DNA of 64,000 nt from Brugia malayi (Eukaryota; Nematoda; Chromadorea; Rhabditida; Onchocercidae): NCBI RefSeq assembly GCF_000002995.4, contig NW_025062477.1:10388649-10452648 (forward strand). The letters are read 5' to 3'. Shown here in pieces: positions 13,701 through 23,527 of this stretch. Numbering within the stretch: position 1 is the first letter of the stretch; every line of letters starts with the position of its first letter. The notes below the pieces were generated by a model that searched no databases, was not told where the DNA came from, and saw only the letters and a list, made by a program, of their open reading frames with translations. The position numbers and the translations under genes are program-made.

Positions 13701-16700
13701 AAATTTTCATCATAGCACTGAAGGGCTTACCTTTTTTTTAACATTACGTCCTTGGTGCATTTTTGAATCATCATAATTTTCAGAACGAAATTCATCCACT
13801 TGAGGAAAACTGTAAGAAGAAACAATGAAATGTTTAATTAATTAGAACAAGCCTAAATTCTGCGAAACTGACTTCGACACGCAACTTCACTGATTTCCAT
13901 TCAAAAATTTTTGTCTATTTACTCTAACTAACTCGCAAAGTTATCAAAAATTATCTTCCCGAAGATATCGTCAAACTTCGTCATTTATAATTGTCCCACT
14001 GAGAAATATACGGATAAATAATGGTTTTGGAAATGGGTTACGCTTCAATCCCATATGGTCATCCTATACATCACTACCTGTAATGGCGAAATTGGCCATT
14101 AACTGAAATAATTTCCTAATTTCAAACATAAAATACTTGCCTATTATAAGCTTGATCATCGTTCAAACTCCTTGCAGTTTTACCAAAAAAAGTACCACCA
14201 GTAAACGAAGATGCGTGCTTGTAATCTGTCAGTGCCAGTATTTCCGGTAAATAAAACATTTCTACCTTGTGTAATGTAGATGGTACTGAAATCAAGAAAA
14301 ACAAAGATTTCCGTTCGTGTTGTAAATAAAAAATTAAATGACGGTGCAAATTCTGCTACAAAAGCGTTTGATAAAAATCGAAAGATTATTTTTCTTCTTT
14401 CTACGGTTAATGTCTTATGCACAATTCACGATCTTAAAACTCAGAGAACTAGTGGTTATTTTAGACAGACTTGCAAATAACTAATTAAAATCCATGTTAA
14501 AGTTTAGATCACTTATCCGCTCTTCTTCCTTACTAATTTCTTCACTTGTGTTTTCCGTGAAAATGATTTTAGATTTCCATGAAAATGATTTTAGGTGAAG
14601 TGAGGTTGAAAAACTTACTGTCCAAACAAAAAACATTTCCAGGACCAAAATAACGTCTAAATAATTCGCGACTTTCTTCCATTGTTGCCGACATTAGAAT
14701 AATCTAGAAAGTTAAAGCGTTATATTGCCATTTTTAAGTCACCTAAAACAAGAATTTTTGAAGTTTCACGAAAGATATAACTTACCCTTAAATCATCTCG
14801 ATTTTTAAGAGCCTGTCGAAGCGCTATTAGAAGATAATCCGTCTTTTGCTCTCGTTCATGAATTTCATCCTTAAATTTTATATCAGTAAATTTGTTCGCT
14901 GTGATTTTGAATGAAGTTTGTTTCACACTTATGATTGCAGTATTTCGACTGGAACCATCTGGATTTTATTCGAATTCTACTGACTTACTCAAGTAATTCC
15001 TTGATTCCATGGATTATTATAAAGAAAACTTCTCAGTTTCCTTGAATGCACATCAAAACACGTTAAAATATAAAAAGAACAAATATTATTTTTTGCTAAA
15101 CAGACGAGCTTATTGATTTTGAAATAAAACAAACAAATCAATCACAAACCAAGATAATGTGTGAAATATTGGAAGCATTAGTATCATTTGTAAGCAGTCG
15201 TAATAAAACTCCACTGGTGCAATATGTTAGTACAGTTTGTTCTGATGTTCTGAAAAAAAAAAATGAAATCATAAACAGAAATATTAAAGAATTCGGAAAA
15301 AATATTAAGTGAAAACTGAAATTTCATTTGTATAATATTATCTCGTGATTTCCACTAAATTAAAACGAAAAAAAAAAGCATACTTCTGCTCCAATCGAAT
15401 ATGATAACCAATTGTTGATCCCAATTTCTCGTTTCGTTCTTTTGCAACACGTGCAGATACCGCAAGAACTGGCAATCTTCGCGGTTGCGTACAAAATATT
15501 CGAACTGCTTGCTGACGTTCTGCGGCATCTTCCATTATAAACTGAGGAACCTGAAGAAATTTACGAAAGATATTTACGATGGTATTTGCTTATAATTTTT
15601 CTTATCTATCAAGTTCGATCGTATTACTTAACAACCTTACCTAATCTTTTATTTTCCCGCATACACACAATTTCTTCTATCCCTCTCAATAAACGTAATA
15701 AAAGACTTTCGAATTCAGCTAATAAAACATATCAAGAAACCAAGTGCTTTCAATTCATGATGTCTTTGTTAAGGGAAAGCATTTTCGTAGGCTGAAAAAA
15801 AATTACGAAAATAGAAAGGAATGGTCGGAAAGAAATTAATAGTGAACTTTCAGTCTCCACGGACCAATGATATCGTAGACTACTGAAAATAACTTTCCCA
15901 TAGTTACTTTGCTTCGAATATATTTGCAAGCCAAATATATTTCAAAATTTACAGATAAAGTTTCCGCATTTCAATTGCTTCGGAAGTTAAGGGATAAAAC
16001 ATTTTAACAGTTATTTTGCGAGAAACATTGATCTTTTAATGCCATCTCAGGTATCATATTTCAACAAATAACCCAAACTTTTACTAATATTATTTGACTT
16101 CTAAACTTAGTTCATCAGCATTTGCTATAACTATCTTGAAGGTAAAGAACGAACATACCGAGCAGATCATGAATACCAATAGCATTCACAATCTACTTCA
16201 GTATTAAACAATTATCCAAGACTATTTTAAGTAACTCATATTAGTGAGATGTCCAGCCTCAAAATTTTTAGTGTAATACCCGAAACACTCCAACAAAATC
16301 GAAAATGAATAATTTGTCAGTATTTCAAAATTATAGTCCGAATTAACTATTTATCTGAAATATGACAATGCAGTAATTCATGCACACTTCACCACCGATC
16401 TTGCTAATGTTGTGCTAGTTTCTAAATTTTTTCCAACCCAGAAAACTATTCAAAATAAACTAGTCCAAAATTTGTGCACGCGACTTACAACGAAAACATT
16501 TCTCATCTGATTCTATGATAAACAGTTTAAGATTAGTAATGGTTTTGATCATACAATGGCAACCTCCCATAACTTCATGTCAAACATTGATACGTGCTAA
16601 GTATCCAGTTTGGTCATCAAAATCTTCCCGGAACAGAAAGAACCTTTTTCAAACAATTATTCTATAGTAAGAATGTCAATAATCCCCTTTTTTTCCATAT

Positions 16701-19700
16701 CTTGGAAGGTTCACTTGCGCTCAAAAGCTGTTATTAACTTGAGTTAATTATTCATATTCGTAGTGTTTACCATTAAACACCTATTATTTTAGCGAAAAGC
16801 ATATTTGAAAGACTTAAAGAACAGTTCCAATCATGTTTGTGGCAGTGCTTCCTCTACTGAACACACAACAGAAAGCGCAACACTTCACACCTTATGGTTT
16901 CGTCGTTTCTTAACCACACTGATTTCTTCTAGGCTTACTTTCTAATAAAGCTTTCTAAAAAATCCCACTGTTTATTATCAACATTCACCAAAATCCTATC
17001 ATCACAATTCTATCGAATGCCATATCTTCTAAATATTTGCGTCCTCAATACTACTGTTGCTATAAAAAAAAAAAAAAATGAAGCAAAAAACAAAACTTCG
17101 AAGCCATTTCATTCCCAAACTTCAATTTGGAAAGCATTTTTACCCAAATTTCATTATCGACTGTAGAATGCGTCAGATAATAATACAAAGTCATTGCCAA
17201 TGTTCTTGCCGCTTTTCATTCAATGTAATCAACAACAAAACGGTGACCAAAGTAACCATCTGATTTATCCTTAGCCAACATTTTAATGGCCAAAAAAATT
17301 GATTATGAAGCTGCCATTGTGCGCTTAAACATATAAGTAACGGATTCTATCATTATCCGATATTTTTCAAAATGGTGCAGATAGAATTCATCGGCAAATT
17401 GGTGTTAGTCTTCTTCAAAAAAATATCAGCGAAACAGATATGACTATGAAAGAGTAATCCTTTTCATTATTCATATACTTTTTAGGTTTATATTCGACAT
17501 TTCCACTATATTCAGCTCGCTCGTAGATAATTGAAAGTTGACAAGAGCCGCAATTTTCTTTTGGTATATTGTTATCATTGTCAAGTCAAATTTTGTCTCA
17601 AGATGGAAATATTTTGGTAGCTTTAAATTGAATATGCAAGAGAATCGACAACCAGCACTTTCTACTCCTTACTGATTTGCTTCAAATAACTTCAGTTGTT
17701 GCCATCGACAAATCGAAATGCCAAAAACTGCTGTCTCAAGAACTTCCCGTTGTTCAGTAATCACAACCTTCCTGTCCACAAATAGCACTCAGTCCGAAAG
17801 TTTATTGATCTTTCAAGCGTGTCTCCAAATACGACGAAAACGTTAATGAAATCACTTAGTCTTCCTTGCTTACATACTGCTCTACCTATTTGTATTTCAA
17901 CTGGATATTAATTTCGTGCTCAATCATTTCGCATTATCCAAAATCACTTATACTAGATCTTCAAGAAAGATAGAAAAACAGTTAATAATTATTTTCTTTC
18001 TAATGGAGAATGGTGGAACCCACTCTAGATACACGACAAAATTTCTCATTTCTCGCAAAGAAACTAAAATCTTCCTACCTTACTGCTTTGCCTCTAAACC
18101 TCATTCTTAAATAGAGGGTAAAGGAAGAAATGGAAAGGTTACAACAAAATTTAAGTAAATTACCGATTACTATGCAGTAAATTGTTGACAGCTCCTGACG
18201 TAAAGCTTTTACATTTGAAAACGTGATATGTAAAAGAGAAGAATCACATATGCTCTCGATTACAGTTGTGAAATCCGGCGAACTGACGGGTTCCGCGCTT
18301 ACTAAAAGCAACTACTACGAGTGGTTTATGTATAAAATCCAGTCACCGTTATGAAACTATTACCTGTGTTGTCTTACCACAACCAGTACCACCAACGATC
18401 ATTGTTACTTTATGATTACGAATGGTTTTCAGGATTTCTTCCCTCATTGCATAGGTTGGCAAACTTTTACGGAAATTCTCCATTGAGTGCCGTATTGACG
18501 TACAAGGTGGAACCAACATCGGTCTATTGAAGCTTGAATGATAGCGACCACCAACTTGCCTGGCTAAAACAAACAAAATGAATACAGCAATTCGATAAAA
18601 AACAGAGAAAAATGTCAGAATTACGGCATAAAGCAAATATTTTACACAAAACCAGCCAAAAAAGTTAGATGGGAAGAAAGATGTATATTATCTATCAAAT
18701 TCTCATATCAAAAGAAATTGGACTGCTATATTCCGTAACTAAGACCAATAAAAAAAATCTCTTTTTATATTAAAATTACTAAAGTGGCTTACTGGAATTG
18801 TTTAACATGTTTTTCTCCTATTATTAGACGAAAAATTTACTGAACTGTGCCAATATGAGACGAATTTAAAAATGCTATAATCAAAGGATTATCCATTCTT
18901 GTAAAACTATTTCATATCACGCGAATATGTCAGATCAGGAAAGAAGCAAACAGTGCCTTAAAAACATTGCTGTACTTAATAGCAGTTTCTTGACGGGAAG
19001 AAAGGAAAAAATAAACTTACTTGCGTTGCCGGATCGTAGGTATAAGTCGATATCACCATAACCTAACGGAAATATGGTCAAGAAACGAGATAATGCTCGT
19101 TTTTGGAATATACTCAAAACAATCGGTTCCGAATCTCTAGCATTCGTGTAAGTACACAAATCAACATGTGGAAAACGTGTCACCACAACGCGACGATTAC
19201 AACCGCTTCTGAAATATTTAAAAGTTTTCCCATAGTTAATGTACATTAATTAAATCATTTACACATAATTAAACTTCATTTATTGAACAATCGATACCCA
19301 CTACTAATACAACGGATACAAATAGAAAAATACAGTGGTAAATAATCTTACCCGATACTGTGCGACTTCAGACTGCAATTCATGGCTATACAATGCACAA
19401 TTTTCCTTTTCTCAATTGATAACGGTTCGAGAATAATTTCTAGAAATAAGAGTGAAATAAAAGTAAAACAAAAGCAAGTCACGATGAAATATTTTAAACA
19501 TATGTATATCAGCAATGTTAACAATTTCCCAAACAGCTAAATACAATTCCACATACTATAATGGCATGCCAAACATTTCGCCTCCCCTGTTATTTATTTC
19601 CTTCCTATTCAAAATCCTAACCATCATTCTACCATATAATATTTTCATGTGTTATCAACAATACCACAGCAATCTATAGTAATATCCTGTTAATTAAATA

Positions 19701-19940
19701 ATTTAAATAAAAATAAAAAGGAAAAAAAAAAATTAAATGACTTAAATAAAAATAAAAAAGAAAAAAAAAAGACGAACCAAGAAATGAAAAAAAAATACCT
19801 CTTTCGGTACCGCTCCTAAATTCAAGCAACTGTTTGCGAATATTTTCTTCGAATGAATCACCATCATTTTCACGTTCCTCTGCTTCAAACCCATCATCAA
19901 AGTCAATAAAATCTGATCGCTGACCAAACGTCTGCGACAT
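4747..19940 (-). CDS. R3H-DEAH box RNA helicase, YTHDC2-like (36 exons, about 1585 aa)
   Basis: ATP-dependent RNA helicase. Modelled exons 5'->3': 19940-19799, 19439-19352, 19208-19021, 18563-18364, 15550-15384, 15249-15150, 14869-14786, 14703-14619, 14285-14141, 13809-13731, 13645-13521, 13096-13047, 12967-12843, 12520-12359, 12067-11955, 11776-11725, 11527-11411, 11221-11125, 10915-10743, 10557-10477, 10142-9984, 9874-9725, 9480-9240, 9149-8933, 8417-8232, 7875-7719, 7595-7502, 7380-7280, 7097-7002, 6798-6682, 6494-about 6290, 6193-6084, 5949-5637, 5287-5215, 4998-4913, 4826-4747. All phases agree. Domains: R3H about residues 50-105; Walker A GGTGCGKTTQ ending at 206; DEIH at 296; SAT at 328-330; low-complexity insertion about 393-635; LVFLPGYED near 710; QRAGRAGR at 815-822; HA2 about 845-1000; OB fold about 1070-1240; C-terminal RGGGRGGR-type tail. 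R3H plus an insertion between the two RecA domains matches YTHDC2, but no YTH or ankyrin repeats are seen. The end of exon 31 and exons 31-33 are the least certain. Confidence 0.9.
7381..7501 (-). other. GC-AG intron 27 of the helicase gene
   Basis: The donor again reads AG|GCAAGT, at 7501-7500. Its phase 1 end joins in frame to the exon at 7380, which encodes the conserved OB-fold PWLVF segment. Using the following GT would create a stop codon at the junction. Confidence 0.8.
10186..10231. repeat. (AT)n microsatellite
   Basis: TA-dinucleotide repeat with minor interruptions inside helicase intron 20. Confidence 0.9.
13810..14140 (-). other. GC-AG intron 9 of the helicase gene
   Basis: The exon end reads AG|GCAAGT. 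Only the GC donor at 14140-14139 leaves phase 2, which joins correctly to the exon starting at 13809. The nearby GT, four bases on, would give an immediate stop in the next exon. Confidence 0.8.
15551..18363 (-). other. Large intron 5 of the helicase gene with decayed ORF-like sequence
   Basis: At 2.8 kb this is by far the longest intron of the gene. It is compositionally more complex than the A/T-tract introns. On the minus strand several stretches stay open for 20-50 codons between isolated stops (for example 16480-16650 and 17550-18060). This suggests an old, decayed insertion such as a retroelement, but I cannot name a family. No intact gene is seen. Confidence 0.4.
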
Positions 19941-19942
19941 AT

Positions 19943-19944
19943 CT
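19943..19944 (-). other. Candidate trans-splice acceptor of the helicase mRNA
   Basis: An AG (ATAGGCAG) ends two bases before the ATG at 19940. A leader this short fits spliced-leader addition, though a cis-spliced 5' UTR exon cannot be excluded. Confidence 0.4.
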
Positions 19945-21049
19945 GCCTATAATATAATTCTTAAATAATTTATTCCATTATAAAAATTTATCATAAATCA
20001 CTCAATCATCCAGTATGGTATAATTTTCGTTTCATATTTGGATGAACAGCATGACAGAACAACGTTATAAGCAATACATTTGTTAAGCAGTTTTTCTATG
20101 AACTATTTAAGCAGCGCAAAACTACATGTCCATCTTTCAGCATATCTTTGGGATAAGAGCAGATTTATTACAAACACTATTCCTCCAATAACTGATGTAG
20201 CTCCATCTGTTAAAAAAAAAAAAAAAAAAAAAAGAAAATGTAATAAAATTTTATGAGATGATGTCACGGAAATCATTAAGCCTTTTATGGTCAAGAAATT
20301 CTGTTAGGAATACAAAAAATACCTAATAACCTAGCAGCATCACATCTGAATCAAACCTGTATTCGGACAATATACGTAATATTGATCTATTAAATCATAA
20401 TTTAACCTTTCTAGTAAAATTTGTTAACTAAGTTACTTCAAAACTATCATTTATCTGTATTTCTTCTCAACAAGACATATACTAAATATCAATATAATTT
20501 ATATGAAACACTCGACTATTTAAAATGTATTAAGTTTTCGGAAAATTAATATACACTGCATAATATATTTCTTATCAGACCTAAGACAGAATTCAGATTC
20601 TTTGATGCTGAATACTTCCAGTAACGCAATTTGATGCCTATCCTTTAGTGTACGGTCTTTTTCCTTGAATTTCACTAAATCACCACTTCTTTCCTTGATT
20701 TATTTCCAATTTCCTCGACATTTTCTCCCATATTTCTCCCTTTCTTGAGCAAATCGATCTCAAAAAAGAGCTTTTGCATTTGAATCTATCATATTTTGAA
20801 GTTCAAATATGACAAAGGTAAAATAAACTACAATTCGGAATAATGCAAAAAAAAAAAAAAAAAAAAGAAACACGATCATACAGATCATAGCTAAAAAACA
20901 TAACATACTGACAGATACATGCTTCGTATTTCATGTGTAAGTATAACATTTATTAACATATTCATTAAGCCTATAAAATATGTCAAATAACAAAGGAAAA
21001 TGTTAGTTAATGGCATAAAAAAAAAGTGAAAAAGTGTTACGCATATTAC

Positions 21050-21190
21050 TAACGTGTCAAACACGCTTAACCTAACACGGGAAACGCTACTTTAACGTGC
21101 ACATTCCACGTCCACATTGCTCACACATTACAGCTGTCGTTTATTTTTGACGCGGCCCATCGTGAAATACCAACAACGAGGTCGAGATTG
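21050..21190. promoter_or_regulatory. GC-richer island, candidate promoter for divergent genes
   Basis: In a very AT-rich background this stretch carries several ACGTG/CACG cores, an E-box-like CAGCTG and a GACGCGGCCC segment. Its position, about 1.1 kb before the helicase ATG, suggests a promoter or enhancer. This is inferred from composition only. Confidence 0.35.
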
Positions 21191-21587
21191 CGAAATTTTA
21201 AACGTTAATATGCATTTATTGCTTTTTCATCAAATTTTATTTCAGTCAACGAAATCTTCACAATATCTGTTGTCTAATATAGCATGATATTTCATAAATT
21301 TTGCCACTTTCTATTACCTCCTGTATTGCTATGTTATTTTTACTCTTACTTTTCATCTCTACCTCTATGATGTTTTGATAAATATCAGTAATCTTTGATT
21401 CTTTTCCTTTATACATTCTTTCATCTTGCGGAATTAATGTCAACAAGCAGTAAATAACCATTAAAATGAAGAAATAAATGAATGTTTACACTGTCCTGTC
21501 TTCTTCTGTTTACATCAATCTTCCATACTTTCCAGCTCATTTGCTCTCATTTCTTCGCTTCCTCTCCCTGTCTTTTCCCTTCTAACT

Positions 21588-21630
21588 CTTTCTCTCTCTC
21601 TCTCTCTCTTCTCCTCTCTCTTTCCTCTCT
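21588..21630. repeat. (CT)n-rich tract
   Basis: TC dinucleotide repeat with a few interruptions. Confidence 0.9.
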
Positions 21631-21745
21631 TTATTATTTCAGGAGAACCATGCATAAATTTATGATATTTAGTGGCACATTATTTATCACTATTTATCAT
21701 TTATACACTATTTACTCTTTATCTTATGTCTTCAATGAATCTAAA

Positions 21746-21793
21746 TTAGCCAAGTTTGTAGGCCTAAAGTTAGCAAAGTTTACGAGCCTTAAG
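21746..21793. repeat. Two imperfect 24-bp tandem copies
   Basis: Units beginning TTAGCCAAGTTTGTAGG and TTAGCAAAGTTTACGAG follow each other directly. Confidence 0.7.
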
Positions 21794-23472
21794 ATACTAG
21801 GGGTCTTAGTAGAGTTTTACTTATAGTCTGAAGATAGTAGTGAAATTTGTAATCTTAAAATAATAAGAGAGTAGTATAGATTACAGTCATTTTATTGTGA
21901 CCATAAATTCTATTTACATAATTCTTATATTTCAGCATATTTCATAGATTATTGGGGCTATGATTAGTGATTAAAGATTTATACATTTCACACTATATAA
22001 TTAGAATAAAGCTAGATGAATTAAATATTTTTAATTTATTGATTTGAAATAATACTTATATAACCAAAATTTATAATACACGTAGAACAAATTCTCAATT
22101 AATTGTACAGAATTTGTTTATTTGAATTATTGAATCGGTGCACGAAATTGGATCATTCATTCATTCATTTGTGCATTCGTTTTTTTTTTTTTTTATTCTT
22201 AAAATTTTCAACTAAATGTCCGAAATTTATTTATCAATCATTCAAACTTGCATTTATTTATGTGAATTTTGTTCACTCATTCGTTTTATTTATTTTCATT
22301 GAATTTCTAATTTTTTTTTTCATACTTTCATGTCTGTCCTCTTTGCTTATTTGTTAGTTTGGGAAAGAGAAAAAAAAAACTTTCCTAGTTTAAAAAAAAA
22401 GCAAATTATTTCTCAAACGATTATGTCATTCTTTTCAAATTTAATATAAAGGATTTGATTTAAATGTCTTTCTCTTCCCAATTGGGACGGACATATGCTG
22501 TGATATTTGATGAAAGTTGGAAAAGAGCAAATCATTAGTATTGATTTTTTAATTGTTCAAATAAACGATGAATGAGTGATTGGTTAAGAGAAATATTTAC
22601 ACTATGAAATAAATTGATAAAAATATTTCTCGCTTGTTCTCGTATTATCTAACTTTCAAATAATTTTCTCTCTGTATAACTCTTGAGAATAGAAAAGGAA
22701 AGGTATAGGTATTAGAAATTAGTAGAATCAAAGAATACAATGACATCGACATTTTCTATTGAGTACTTTTTTTTTTTAAAGGTTGTACGAATTAAGGAAA
22801 CGAGTATTGTCGAATTAAGGAAATGAGTTAAGATCTATCAGAAAAAATCTTTGATATAAATTTTATCTATCGCAAATAGTATGTCCTATCTTTCCTATCT
22901 TTTTTTTAAAAGAAATCATTTATCAACTTTAACATGAAATGATATCACTTAATTATAATATAATATGTTCTAAATATATTTAGTCTTAATAACAATAGAA
23001 ATATTTTTTTTTTTTTTTGTCACAATTTTATTGAACAAATGTAATTAATAAACTTTTAATAATTTTTTTTCATTGTTTATATATTACTGATGTACTATTT
23101 GTATTTTCATGTATTTATATTCCACATTTGCATTATCTATTTATATTGATATTCATATTGCCCTGATGTATGTAGAACTTTTTTTTCAGTTTATTATCAT
23201 TAATCAAAGGTATCTTCTAATCAATTAACAATTCGAGGATGATAAATGATAATGATAAACTTGATAGTTGTATTGGACGACAAAAAGATGAACAAGAAAA
23301 TGGTTTGTAATAATTATTCATTATAATTAAAAATTATAATAAAAAAATTCAATACAAACTTATTGTTTACGATATTAGTATAGACATTCAAGAAAACAGT
23401 TTTATTTAGATTACTATTATATTAGTTTTTGTAATACATAAATTCTTCAGTGCTTTAATCCTTTTTATTTTC

Positions 23473-23474
23473 AG
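23473..23474 (+). other. Candidate trans-splice acceptor of the MGAT1-type mRNA
   Basis: A TATTTTCAG acceptor lies 53 nt before ATG 23528 with no upstream coding exon in evidence. The resulting leader would contain two upstream ATGs: a minimal ATG-TTT-TAA at 23483 and an out-of-frame ATG at 23506 that overlaps the main start. Confidence 0.5.
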
Positions 23475-23527
23475 AGACATTTATGTTTTAAAATTGTTAG
23501 GGAAAATGATATTATTATTGGATCAAA

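Larger units (their letters stand above)
19941..23527. other. Divergent intergenic region between helicase and MGAT1 genes
   Basis: No convincing gene. It holds a locally GC-richer stretch at 21050-21190, a CT microsatellite at 21588-21630, an imperfect 24-bp tandem duplication at 21746-21793, and many A/T runs. Confidence 0.6.
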
